DNA of 64,000 nucleotides, taken from Monoglobus pectinilyticus (GTDB lineage Bacteria > Bacillota > Clostridia > Monoglobales > Monoglobaceae). This document shows, piece after piece, positions 1-7,636 of this stretch. Position 1 is the first letter of the stretch. The number at the start of each line of letters is the position of its first letter. The stretch lies in contig NZ_CP020991.1 in the NCBI RefSeq assembly GCF_002874775.1, positions 1,245,225 through 1,309,224 on the forward strand. The letters are read 5' to 3'. The notes under the pieces were generated by a model. It had not been told where the DNA came from, searched no databases, and worked only from the letters and a program-made list of their open reading frames with translations. A program made the translations under genes and the position numbers.

Positions 1-283
1 AGTTGTTGATTGGGCCGGCTTCTTCTTCTGTCGGAGTACAGATAAATGTTCTGTCCTCAACACGGGCAACGTCGTTTTCAGCTGTTCTGTGGTAGTAACA
101 GCCCGGAAGTTTTTCCTCGTTAAGCTTAATAAGCTCGCCTGTTGATACTGCCTCAGCGCGGAGAGCCTCAAGCTGGCTTTCGCTTCCGTCAATCCATACA
201 ACACTTTCAGGCTGGCACATAGCAATTTGCTCTTCCAGCCACTTGTTTACTTTTTCATTACTGCACTTTGTAAATTCAGCCAT
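1..283 (-). CDS. pckG: Phosphoenolpyruvate carboxykinase (GTP), N-terminal part, cut by window edge
   Basis: The visible 94 codons are the N-terminus of a GTP-dependent PEP carboxykinase, which interconverts oxaloacetate and PEP. Recognisable family segments are WIDGSESQLEAL (around residues 25-36), LIKLNEEKLPGCYYHRT and NDVARVEDRTFICTPTE. The start at 283 is chosen because an AGGAGG lies six bases upstream; an in-frame ATG two codons earlier directly abuts that AGGAGG and is less likely. The catalytic core lies outside the window. The family call rests on recalled N-terminal similarity and is fairly secure. Confidence 0.85.
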   Translation of the reverse strand, partial: MAEFTKCSNEKVNKWLEEQIAMCQPESVVWIDGSESQLEALRAEAVSTGELIKLNEEKLPGCYYHRTAENDVARVEDRTFICTPTEEEAGPINN

Positions 284-588
284 ATTCATCCTCCTAAAAT
301 TCATACTAGTAATTTAAAAATTTAAACAAATTTCTAGTTAGTTTATTTTATCACAATTCTACCTCAAATATTTGGCTCTGTCAAATAGATTTTTACAACC
401 ATTGATACATCTTTCACAATATCTACAGTCGTGATAGTTCTTGAAAAAAATAGCTGAAAATTTTGTGAACTTTGCTTAAAAGAAAATGCTACAAATTTAG
501 TAGGAAATCATATGATATGAAATTTATCTTCATAAACACTTTGTTTAAATATTTTTTTGTGAAATAACAATTTTGATAAATTCAATTT
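284..588. other. AT-rich intergenic region upstream of pckG
   Basis: This stretch separates the minus-strand pckG from the tandem repeat. It is very AT-rich and holds the ribosome binding site and presumably the promoter of pckG. I see no open reading frame or stable hairpin that I can support. Confidence 0.5.
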
Positions 589-1162
589 ACATATAAATTA
601 AAAAATAAATAGAGCTGTATATAACAAACATCGGCAGGGTGACCGAAGGTCACCGCGTTAGGTGCGTAGCCGCGGAATAGCAGCTAACAAATTAAAATCA
701 CCGTTAACCTATGTCCATATAGTTTGCCTTATAAACTAAAAAATACGGACCGACGGAATTTGTCAAGAGTGGTTTCGCGAGAATGGTATGAATAATATTT
801 TAAATAATAAAAGAAAGATAAATATAAAATACATATAAATTAAAAAGTAAATAGAGCTGTATTTAACAAACATCGGCAGGGCGACCGAAGGTTACCGCGT
901 TAGGTGCGTAGGTGCGGAATAGCAGCTAACAAATTAAAGTCACCGTTAACCTATGTCCGTATAGTTTGCCTTATAAACTGAAAAATACGGACCGACGGAA
1001 TTTGCCAAGAGCAGTTTCGCGAAAGTGGTATGGATAATATTTTAAATAATAAAAGAAAGATAAATATAAAAAATATATAAATAAAAAAAATAAATAGAGC
1101 TGTATATAACAAACATCGGCAGGGTGACCGAAGGTCACCGCGTTAGGTGCGTAGCCGCGGAG
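589..1162 (+). repeat. Tandem repeat, about 241-bp unit, 2.4 copies
   Basis: Copies begin near 589, 831 and 1072; the third stops near 1160 inside the unit. Each starts with an AT-rich stretch ending in TAAATAGAGCTGTAT, then AACAAACATCGGCAGG, a short hairpin (638-654 in copy 1) and CGCGTTAGGTGCG. The first two continue with a tail containing CACCGTTAACCTATGTCC and ATACGGACCGACGGAATTTG. Copy 2 has a few point differences, including changes within the stem. The hairpin section belongs to a family of intergenic repeats found elsewhere in the window. No plausible protein is encoded. Confidence 0.85.
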
Positions 1163-1370
1163 ATGCAAAAAATAAATAAAAATAATTTTAAATTAACACA
1201 AATCAATTGAATTCATTAACCAAATAGATGTGTTATGCTGTAAAACACAAAATTTGATTTATAGGTTTATAGTTATTATTTTATTAAGAGTTTTATGAAC
1301 TCATAAGTTATTTAAACTAAATGTATAACAGAAAAACATGACATTTATAGATATATAAATTATTGTTTAA
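1163..1370. other. AT-rich intergenic region without recognised features
   Basis: This lies between the tandem repeat and the fabZ terminator. I see no gene, tRNA or hairpin in it. Confidence 0.5.
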
Positions 1371-1402
1371 GTAAAAAACAGACCGAAACGATTTCGGTCT
1401 GT
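1371..1402 (-). terminator. Rho-independent terminator of fabZ
   Basis: An 11-bp perfect stem (1378-1388 with 1392-1402) with a three-base loop lies six bases past the fabZ stop. On the minus strand it is followed by a run of five T. Confidence 0.9.
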
Positions 1403-1408
1403 ATCTAA

Positions 1409-1843
1409 TTAATCTTTATCTATTAAAGCAAAGGAAATTTCGCCTTTTGCCGCTACTTCATCGCCGACATAAGCGCAGACGTCAGCTTTGCCCATTACTG
1501 AACGGAACTTTGTGAGTTCTACCTCAAGTCTTAACGTCTCGCCTGGCACCACTTGATGTTTAAATTTAAAATTATTTATTCCGGTAAACACAGCCAGCTT
1601 GTTTTTAAATTCCGGTTTGCTCAGTATAACAACAGCGCCAACCTGGGCGAGAGCCTCGCAAATCAAAACTCCGGGCATAATTGGATTTCCGGGAAAATGT
1701 CCCTGAAAGAACGGCTCGTTCATAGTAACATTTTTAAGTCCAACAGCTCGGGAACCTTCCTCAAACTCTACTATTTTGTCAATAAGCAAAAATGGATATC
1801 TATGTGGGATTATATCCATTATTTCTTTAATATTAAGTTCCAT
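1409..1843 (-). CDS. fabZ: 3-hydroxyacyl-[acyl-carrier-protein] dehydratase FabZ
   Basis: This 144-residue protein dehydrates 3-hydroxyacyl-ACP to trans-2-enoyl-ACP in cytoplasmic type II fatty acid synthesis. It has the normal family length, the N-terminal HRYPFLLID segment and the hot-dog active-site region [13 protein letters not shown] with the catalytic His, followed by CEALAQ with the catalytic Glu. The ATG is preceded by GGAGG about nine bases upstream. It stands alone, not inside a fab operon, with its own strong terminator. Confidence 0.95.
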   Translation of the reverse strand: MELNIKEIMDIIPHRYPFLLIDKIVEFEEGSRAVGLKNVTMNEPFFQGHFPGNPIMPGVLICEALAQVGAVVILSKPEFKNKLAVFTGINNFKFKHQVVPGETLRLEVELTKFRSVMGKADVCAYVGDEVAAKGEISFALIDKD

Positions 1844-1951
1844 ATAATAATACCTCCAGAAATTTTTATGCTAATATTATAACTCAACAAAAAATATTTT
1901 ACAATAAGTATTTTGGTATAGAAATATAAAAATAAAATAACATTTTAATAT

Positions 1952-2015
1952 ACCGACCGCGCAGCTTGCCTTACGAGCCGCAAAGCGGACTGCCGAAGCT
2001 CGCCTTTGTGTTAGG
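1952..2015 (-). repeat. Dispersed hairpin element (minus-strand orientation)
   Basis: Read on the minus strand this has TTCGGCAG, a stem CCGC-TTT-GCGG (1978-1988) and then CTCGTAAGGCAAGC. This matches the plan of the elements at 629, 7215, 27331, 28238 and 41445, but with its own stem sequence. The remainder of the 1860-2220 gap is AT-rich with nothing else recognised. Confidence 0.65.
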
Positions 2016-2224
2016 ATAAGAAAATACTATTAAATCACCTTATAAAATTTAATATAAATAGTGACTTAAATTATATGTAGATAAATTAAATACCTTGGAA
2101 AATATTTTTTATATTTAATATGATGTAGAGTTTTATGCACAGTTGATAGTTGCAGAAAATATCTGTCAAATGTTATAAGATATGTAAATTTTTTAATTTT
2201 TAAAAAAATTTTTTCAAAAAAGTA

Positions 2225-2253
2225 TTGACAAGCTATTCTAAATATGTTATCAT
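2225..2253 (+). promoter_or_regulatory. Promoter of tRNA-Tyr
   Basis: TTGACA at 2225-2230 and TATCAT at 2248-2253 are separated by 17 bases. They lie about 48 bases upstream of the tRNA. Confidence 0.8.
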
Positions 2254-2300
2254 AGTCAGGTCGTTAACGCGAGACAGCATAAACGGCGCTAATTAAACAT

Positions 2301-2385
2301 GGAGGGGTTCCCGAGTGGCCAAAGGGGGCAGACTGTAAATCTGTTGCATCTTGCTTCGATGGTTCGAATCCATCTCCCTCCACCA
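2301..2385 (+). tRNA. tRNA-Tyr (anticodon GTA)
   Basis: This is an 85-nt class II tRNA with an encoded CCA end. The acceptor stem pairs GGAGGGG with TCCCTCC, with one G-U pair. The anticodon loop CTGTAAA carries GTA at 2335-2337, there is an extended variable arm, and the T-loop is GGTTCGAATCC. It stands alone between its own promoter and terminator. Confidence 0.96.
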
Positions 2386-2386
2386 C

Positions 2387-2418
2387 AACGGAGCAAAGTT
2401 CGCTTTGCTCCGTTTTTG
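2387..2418 (+). terminator. Terminator after tRNA-Tyr
   Basis: An 11-bp stem (2388-2398 with 2403-2413) around a TTCG tetraloop is followed by a T-run. Confidence 0.92.
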
Positions 2419-2450
2419 TATAGAAAAAATAAGAAATGTCTTATATATTT

Positions 2451-3218
2451 TTAAGTGAAACTGTCTCTGTCACCGTTATTTTTCTCAGTTGTGGCTATTG
2501 CCGCGCAATACACAGCTTTGGCGCCGGAAAGTTTTAACACTCTTGCACATTCATTGAATGTTGCGCCTGTGGTCGTAACATCATCAATAACCAGGATAGT
2601 TTTGCCTTGAATATTATCGCTGTTTCCTTTGAGACCGAAAGCTCCGTTCAGATTTTGCTGTCTTTCAAAGCTAGAAAGATCTGTTTGTTTACTGGTTTGT
2701 CTGATTCGTTTAAAAAGGTTTGGATAATATTTTACACTGAGCAGTTTGGCAGTCTTTTTTGCCAGCGCACCGCTTTGGTCAAACCCTATTTCTTTCATAC
2801 GCTGGCGCCGCGGCGGTATAGCTGTGATATAGTCAAAGTTGACGCCGCCAAAATCATTTTTAACCATTGCTGTTATTAAATTTGAAAATGTGTTCACTGA
2901 ACTTAGGCTTCGGGCGTGTTTGAGATTAAGTATTCCTCTTTTGGAATTTCGGTCATATTCCACAGCAGCAGTAATACCATTATAATAGGTGCATATATTT
3001 GACTTAGCTTTTCTAAAACAACTTTGGCAGAAGCGGTAACGAGGGTTTCCAAGCGGCGTGCCGCAGACTTTGCAGCGCTTGCGGCTGGCACAGAATTTTA
3101 TCTTATCCATACATTCACTGCATATATTAATGCCGGATTTTTGAAAACTTATTAACTTTCCGCAGAAGCTGCATTTAGATGGATAAACAAGATTTACAAG
3201 GCGGCTCAAAATATTCAT
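2451..3218 (-). CDS. comFC: ComF family phosphoribosyltransferase-like protein
   Basis: This 255-residue cytoplasmic protein has the two-part ComFC design. An N-terminal zinc-ribbon-like region has CSFC (residues 16-19), CSEC, CKVC and CQSC pairs. A C-terminal phosphoribosyltransferase domain has the PRPP-binding motif TILVIDDVTTTGAT from residue 207. Family members are needed for DNA uptake during natural transformation in Bacillus, but their biochemical role is not settled. No helicase partner (ComFA) lies beside it. The ribosome binding site is weak (AAGG about 11 bases upstream). It is divergent from the PAP2 gene. Confidence 0.85.
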   Translation of the reverse strand: MNILSRLVNLVYPSKCSFCGKLISFQKSGINICSECMDKIKFCASRKRCKVCGTPLGNPRYRFCQSCFRKAKSNICTYYNGITAAVEYDRNSKRGILNLKHARSLSSVNTFSNLITAMVKNDFGGVNFDYITAIPPRRQRMKEIGFDQSGALAKKTAKLLSVKYYPNLFKRIRQTSKQTDLSSFERQQNLNGAFGLKGNSDNIQGKTILVIDDVTTTGATFNECARVLKLSGAKAVYCAAIATTEKNNGDRDSFT

Positions 3219-3343
3219 AGACTATGATACCTTTCGCATATAATAATTAATTTTACATTATATAACATAATTTTGCAAGATATATCAAAAATTTGGCGTT
3301 AAACTAATCTAGGCGTGATTTATTTATGACAGGAGGACGGGAT

Positions 3344-3901
3344 TTGATAGAATTTATTACAAAAATAGATTTTGCGGTTTTGGAATTTATTCGAAACACA
3401 TTAAACAGTTCTTTTATGGATTACATCATGCCTATCATAACCGATTTTGGTTCCGGAGGACTGCTTTGGATTGCGGTGGGAGTCATAATGTTATGCACTG
3501 AAAAATATCGAAGATGCGGGGCTTCGGTTTTGATCGGACTGCTGCTGTGCTTGGTTTTGGGAAACATCATTTTAAAACCGCTTATCGGCAGAATGAGACC
3601 CTGCTGGATAAATGACAGTATAGATATGCTTGTTAGGATTCCCAGGGACTACTCCTTCCCGTCAGGACATACCCTGGCTGTTTTTACAACAGCGTTTATA
3701 ATTTTTGGATATTCAAAAAAGATAGGAATACCGCTTGTAGTTTTAGCGTGCTTAATTGGATTTTCAAGAATGTATTTATATGTCCATTACCCTACTGATG
3801 TATTGGGTGGCATAGCATTAGCCGCTCTCATTGCGTGGGCAGTTAGAAAATTTGTTAACGGGACAGTATTCAGCCGGATGTTTCGGAGGTTTGAAGACTA
3901 G
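3344..3901 (+). CDS. PAP2-family membrane phosphatase
   Basis: This is a multi-pass membrane phosphatase of the PAP2 superfamily, which includes undecaprenyl-diphosphate and lipid phosphatases. The three signature blocks are present: KPLIGRMRP, PSGHT, and SRMYLYVHYPTDVLGG carrying the catalytic His and Asp. The frame is open from an ATG at 3326, but a perfect AGGAGG (3331-3336) lies inside that stretch seven bases before an in-frame TTG at 3344. I therefore take TTG as the start, giving 185 residues. The substrate cannot be told from sequence; undecaprenyl diphosphate recycling is the usual guess. Confidence 0.85.
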   Translation: MIEFITKIDFAVLEFIRNTLNSSFMDYIMPIITDFGSGGLLWIAVGVIMLCTEKYRRCGASVLIGLLLCLVLGNIILKPLIGRMRPCWINDSIDMLVRIPRDYSFPSGHTLAVFTTAFIIFGYSKKIGIPLVVLACLIGFSRMYLYVHYPTDVLGGIALAALIAWAVRKFVNGTVFSRMFRRFED

Positions 3902-3967
3902 AAGTTTCGGTTATAAAAACTTAATAATTTTTTTATATATTATTTATAAAATCATGACAGAACAGAG

Positions 3968-3996
3968 TTGTTTTTTAAAATCTTATATAATATAAT
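3968..3996 (+). promoter_or_regulatory. Probable promoter of the flippase-mazG-rqcP operon
   Basis: TTGTTT (3968-3973) and TATAAT (3991-3996) are 17 bases apart, about 70 bases before the flippase start. Confidence 0.6.
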
Positions 3997-4068
3997 AAAA
4001 AGAGTGACTTTTTGAAGTTTATAATTTACAGATAAAGCGGTTTAACTTACGATTGAGGAGAGGATTTT

Positions 4069-5853
4069 TTGGAAAAAACAGAAGCAACTAAAGTTGAAAC
4101 AAAAGGCGGTTCAAAAGGAAGCCATTTTATGCAGGGGGCTTTAGTTTTGGGTATAGCCAGCCTGATTGTAAAAATAATAGGCGCAGTATTCAAAATACCT
4201 CTTATTAATTTGATTGGCGATGACGGAAGCGGTTATTTTAATGTGGCATATCAAATATACACGTTTATGTTTATAGTCGCTACGGCCGGATTTCCGATAG
4301 CTATATCAAAAATGGTTGCAGAGAGTATGGCTAGAAATGATGAAACTGATGCCAAAAGAGTATTTCAGACGGCGATTTCATTTTTGGCTGTTATAGGATT
4401 GGTCGGCAGTATAATTCTATTTGTTTTTGCAAAACAGCTGGCAGGTTTGGTTGGAATTCCGGATGCAGAGCTTGGTATAAAAGCTATTTCGCCGGCAGTT
4501 TTCTTTGTATCTTTGGCGTCGTCAATGAGAGGCTATTTTCAAGGCAGACAAAATATGTTCCCAACCGCAGGTTCTGAAGTAATAGAGTCCAGCGGTAAGA
4601 TGGTTATAGGCTTGCTCATGGCGTCGTTCTTTATGGGGATGACTATTGTTCCGAATTTGGACAAGGTGATAGATTTTGTAACACGCCAGGTAGACACCGC
4701 CCATATGCGTACAGTTTATGCGTCTGCCGGAGCCATTTTTGGTGTGACTGCCGGAACTCTTTTATCGTTCCTGTTACTGTCAGTAATATACATATGCTTG
4801 GCTATAGGTGCAAAGCGGCATGCTAAAAATATTGCGCCGATGACAGCGGCCCAGGAAAAGCTGAGACCGAAAAGAACCATTTTAAAAGAACTGATAATGA
4901 TAGCAATACCAATAACTATAGGGGCGTCTGTTTCAAGTCTTACAACTCTTATAGATATGACAACAATAAGCCGTAGGCTGGTTACTAATCCGAACGTGTT
5001 TAACGAGTACGCATTTATGTTTGAACAAGGGACGTCATTCTATGATAAGGCCGTTGGAGCAGGGTGGACCGGTGCGGTGCTTGATTCACAGAAAGCCTCA
5101 ACTCTTTATGGAATGTACACGGGAAAAGCTCTGACTATGTTTAACCTGCCGTTAACCTTGGTTGTGGCTCTGGGAATGAGTATAGTTCCCGCAATTTCAT
5201 CAGCTTTGGCTAGAGCCAGAAAAGGCGAGGCAGGAAGCATCACTGAGAGCGCTATAAGAATTGCCATGCTGTTCGGTGCGCCGTGCGCTATAGGAATGTC
5301 GGTGCTGTCCAGCGGTGTTTTAGGTCTGTTGTTTAGTGACGACAATGCGCATGTGGTTTTAAGCATTTTGTCAATAGCAATAATACCGGTTGCCGTAGTA
5401 CAAGTCACAAATGCAATACTGCAGTCATACGGAAAAGTCTATTATCCGGTTGTAAATATGTTGATAGGCGGAGCCGCCAAGGTAATTTTCAACTATATAG
5501 CAATCCCGTACTTAGGTATTGACGGAGCGCCTATAGGAACTTTTATCTGTTATTTAATCATAGCGGTGCTTAATACCGTTCAGATAGTACGTATTGCAAA
5601 CATAAGGTTTAAACCTCTTGATATACTTATAAAACCATTGATTGCGGCCGGCGTTATGGGTGTATGCGGATACTTTTTATCCGGTATTCTGCCAACTTCA
5701 AGAGTTCTCACTGTTTTAGAAATTCTTATTTGCGGAATAATATATGTAATAATGATTTTCGCTGTTCGAGCTATAAAACGTGAGGATATTATGAATATGC
5801 CTAAGGGCGAAAAAATAGCCGGTATACTAGAAAAGTTTAAACTGATAAAATAA
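4069..5853 (+). CDS. MurJ/SpoVB-type polysaccharide flippase (YabM-like)
   Basis: This 594-residue integral membrane protein of the MOP/MATE-like polysaccharide transport family begins at a TTG preceded by GAGGAGAGG. The first membrane segment follows a short charged N-terminus (GALVLGIASLIVKIIGAVFK). About 14 hydrophobic segments follow, including an RGYFQGRQNMFPTA loop typical of the SpoVB/MurJ/YabM group. Members flip lipid-linked cell-wall or spore-cortex precursors across the membrane. Synteny with mazG and rqcP matches the Bacillus yabM-yabN-yabO order, so YabM is the closest assignment. The substrate is inferred only. Confidence 0.85.
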   Translation: MEKTEATKVETKGGSKGSHFMQGALVLGIASLIVKIIGAVFKIPLINLIGDDGSGYFNVAYQIYTFMFIVATAGFPIAISKMVAESMARNDETDAKRVFQTAISFLAVIGLVGSIILFVFAKQLAGLVGIPDAELGIKAISPAVFFVSLASSMRGYFQGRQNMFPTAGSEVIESSGKMVIGLLMASFFMGMTIVPNLDKVIDFVTRQVDTAHMRTVYASAGAIFGVTAGTLLSFLLLSVIYICLAIGAKRHAKNIAPMTAAQEKLRPKRTILKELIMIAIPITIGASVSSLTTLIDMTTISRRLVTNPNVFNEYAFMFEQGTSFYDKAVGAGWTGAVLDSQKASTLYGMYTGKALTMFNLPLTLVVALGMSIVPAISSALARARKGEAGSITESAIRIAMLFGAPCAIGMSVLSSGVLGLLFSDDNAHVVLSILSIAIIPVAVVQVTNAILQSYGKVYYPVVNMLIGGAAKVIFNYIAIPYLGIDGAPIGTFICYLIIAVLNTVQIVRIANIRFKPLDILIKPLIAAGVMGVCGYFLSGILPTSRVLTVLEILICGIIYVIMIFAVRAIKREDIMNMPKGEKIAGILEKFKLIK

Positions 5854-5869
5854 ATTGGAGCTGAAGAGG

Positions 5870-6565
5870 ATGAATTTTAAAGATACGAAAGATAAATATT
5901 CGTTTGATGACCTGGTTGAAATTGTTTCACTTTTGCGTGCGCCGGGCGGCTGTCCTTGGGATAGGGAGCAGACTCATCAGAGTATAAAGAAAAATCTTAT
6001 TGAAGAAGGGTATGAACTGATTGAGGCAATTGACGGCGGGAATCCTGAAAAAATAGCCGACGAGAGCGGGGATTTACTGCTGCAGGTAGTGTTTCATGCA
6101 ATAATCGGGAAAGACAGCGGAGAATATGAAATAAATGACGTTACCGACGCTATCTGCCGAAAACTTATTCACAGACATCCGCATGTGTTTGGTGAAGTCG
6201 AAGTAGCAGACAGCGGAGAGGTTCTTAAAAACTGGGACGCTATAAAACGTGCTGACAGGGAGCAGAGCAGCATTGCTGAGGAACTGCGCGGAGTATCAAA
6301 ATATCTGCCGGCGCTTATGCGAGCTGAGAAAATTCAGAAAAAGGCCGAAAAGGCCGGTTATAAGTTTGAAAATGAGATAAATTTGTCTGTAATTTCGGAT
6401 GATGTAGCTGAAGCTGATAGTGCACCGGAGAAGGATTGCGGTCAGCTCCTGTTTGCGGCGGTAAACTTTTGCCGCAGAGCCGGTGTGGATCCGGAACTGG
6501 CTCTCGCTTCTTATACTGAGAGTTTCACAGATGAATTTGAGAAGTTTGAGAATGGAGAAAATTAA
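5870..6565 (+). CDS. mazG: MazG-type nucleoside triphosphate pyrophosphohydrolase (YabN-like)
   Basis: The enzyme hydrolyses NTPs or dNTPs to monophosphate and pyrophosphate, a house-cleaning role. The N-terminal MazG domain has GGCPWDREQTHQSIKKNL, the metal-binding EEGYE block and the downstream ADESGDLLLQV block. The C-terminal second MazG-like region is degenerate. An upstream in-frame TTG (5855) exists, but its own bases overlap the TGGAG ribosome binding site; the ATG at 5870 is nine bases after that site and gives 231 residues. It lies 16 bases after the flippase, so they are cotranscribed. The N-terminal methylase domain of Bacillus YabN is absent. Confidence 0.88.
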   Translation: MNFKDTKDKYSFDDLVEIVSLLRAPGGCPWDREQTHQSIKKNLIEEGYELIEAIDGGNPEKIADESGDLLLQVVFHAIIGKDSGEYEINDVTDAICRKLIHRHPHVFGEVEVADSGEVLKNWDAIKRADREQSSIAEELRGVSKYLPALMRAEKIQKKAEKAGYKFENEINLSVISDDVAEADSAPEKDCGQLLFAAVNFCRRAGVDPELALASYTESFTDEFEKFENGEN

Positions 6566-6599
6566 ATCTATTTGAAAAAACACTAAGGAGAAAATTGTA

Positions 6600-6839
6600 A
6601 TGCGTTTGGATAAATTTTTAAAGGTGTCCAGGATAATCAAGCGCCGGACGGTGGCTAATGACGCCTGCGACGGAGGCCGCGTTTCCGTAAATGGACGCAC
6701 TGTCAAAGCGTCATATGACGTGAAGCCCGGAGATGAAATAAAAATATTATTTGGTGAAAAGCCTTTGAATATAAGGGTTTTAAATGTAAAAGAGAATGTA
6801 AAAAAGGATGAAGCCAGAGAGCTGTATGAAATAGTTTAA
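6600..6839 (+). CDS. rqcP: S4-domain RNA-binding protein RqcP (YabO)
   Basis: This 79-residue protein is almost entirely an S4 RNA-binding domain: MRLDKFLKVSRIIKRRTVAN, then GGRVSVNGRTVKAS and VKPGDEI. The family (RqcP/YabO/Hsp15-like) binds stalled 50S-peptidyl-tRNA complexes and acts with RqcH in adding alanine tails during ribosome rescue. An AAGGAG lies 12 bases before the ATG. It follows mazG by 34 bases in the conserved yabM-yabN-yabO order. In Bacillus, yabP, yabQ and divIC come next; here the operon ends. Confidence 0.88.
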   Translation: MRLDKFLKVSRIIKRRTVANDACDGGRVSVNGRTVKASYDVKPGDEIKILFGEKPLNIRVLNVKENVKKDEARELYEIV

Positions 6840-7349
6840 ATTTTACATATAATAAATATATTGCGAAAAATAATTCTGTCTGTGTCTGTCGGGCAGTATT
6901 GGGTTTGACGAATTAAAACAACTTGTCGAGTAAATACATGCTGTTTATATACCTAAGCGGCCGCCATTAAAGACCAAAAATTATTAGTTAAAACAGCTGA
7001 TTATAGGATTAAGCTGTATCTAGCAAAAACCTAATGGGTTTAGTTGATACATCTGTTTATAAAACTAAGTAGCAGTTGGCAGAAATATAAATGGACGTTT
7101 TTATGAGTTTTTTCCGTTCTTATACAAGTTGGGTGCACCTTCCGCAGTATGATGAATACCTACAATTTTATGTTTTTTATTTATTTAAAAACTATAGGAC
7201 AGTAATTTAGCGAGCATCGGCAGGCCGCTTTTGCGGCACGTAAGGCGAGCTGAGCGGACAGTATATAAAGATACAATTTTAAAAAGATACTTAAGGCGGA
7301 AATTTATATATCGTTTTAAATAATATGTCCATACTACGGTATGATGTTT
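6840..7349. other. Intergenic region before the glnA leader
   Basis: No gene is visible. It contains one dispersed hairpin element at 7211-7258, listed separately. Otherwise it is AT-rich sequence, including an isolated AAGCGGCCGCCATTA segment near 6955 that I cannot explain. Confidence 0.5.
7211..7258 (+). repeat. Dispersed hairpin element
   Basis: CATCGGCAGG (7215-7224) is followed by a GCCGC-TTTT-GCGGC stem-loop (7224-7237) and ACGTAAGGCGAGC (7238-7250). Flanks match the other family members while the stem sequence is its own. Confidence 0.7.
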
Positions 7350-7400
7350 CTACTTATATACAGCAAATGCGCTGTAATATTTTGCTCGAAGCAGAAGACA
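7350..7400 (+). repeat. Decayed copy of the glnA promoter-leader
   Basis: The segment 7359-7390 repeats the glnA leader hairpin (ACAGC, six-base loop, GCTGT) and the following TATTTTGCTCG. The terminator 3' arm and T-run are lost, and loop position 4 is T instead of G. A TATGAT near 7340-7345 resembles a decayed -10 box. It looks like an old duplication of the regulatory region at 7505-7590. Confidence 0.6.
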
Positions 7401-7504
7401 TATATATTGATAATTAAAACGTTATTATTGCTAAAATCTGATAAACTTTGCAATGTGCATTTCGTTTAGTGTGCTGAAAAAATTGTCGTCAGGCAAAAAA
7501 TTAC

Positions 7505-7533
7505 TTGACAAAGGTCTCACAGCGTAGTATAAT
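7505..7533 (+). promoter_or_regulatory. Consensus promoter of glnA
   Basis: TTGACA (7505-7510) and TATAAT (7528-7533) are both perfect and 17 bases apart. Transcription should begin near 7540, directly before the leader hairpin. Confidence 0.9.
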
Positions 7534-7544
7534 CTATCCCGTAG

Positions 7545-7594
7545 ACAGCAAAGGCGCTGTGAGTATTTTGCTCGCAGCGCCTTATTTTTTATTT
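7545..7594 (+). promoter_or_regulatory. glnA leader: hexaloop antiterminator hairpin overlapping a terminator
   Basis: Two mutually exclusive structures are visible. A small hairpin pairs ACAGC (7545-7549) with GCTGT (7556-7560) around the six-base loop AAAGGC. A 13-bp terminator pairs 7551-7563 with 7571-7583 around a seven-base loop and is followed by a T-rich tract. A six-base loop with A at position 1 and G at position 4 is the recognition mark of ANTAR-domain antiterminators, known to control nitrogen genes in Clostridia. Known sites have two such hairpins; only one is visible here, so the ANTAR assignment is inference. Confidence 0.65.
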
Positions 7595-7636
7595 AGTCAT
7601 TTCTATTTACTTTTAAAAAGAAAGGAATGTTTTGTT

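Noticed and set aside
589-1162. CRISPR array as an explanation of the repeat near the left end
   Set aside because: The units are 241 bp and contiguous, without short direct repeats separated by unique spacers; no cas gene is seen.
971-1168. 65-codon minus-strand frame
   Set aside because: It lies entirely in the tandem repeat and has the composition of translated AT-rich spacer.
7533-7545. Second ANTAR-type hairpin (TCTA-TCCCG-TAGA) before glnA
   Set aside because: The loop has five bases and no A at position 1, and most of it lies upstream of the expected transcription start.
7505-7636. 44-codon N-terminal extension of glutamine synthetase
   Set aside because: It starts inside a perfect -35 box and crosses the leader terminator; GSIII normally begins near the ATG at 7637.
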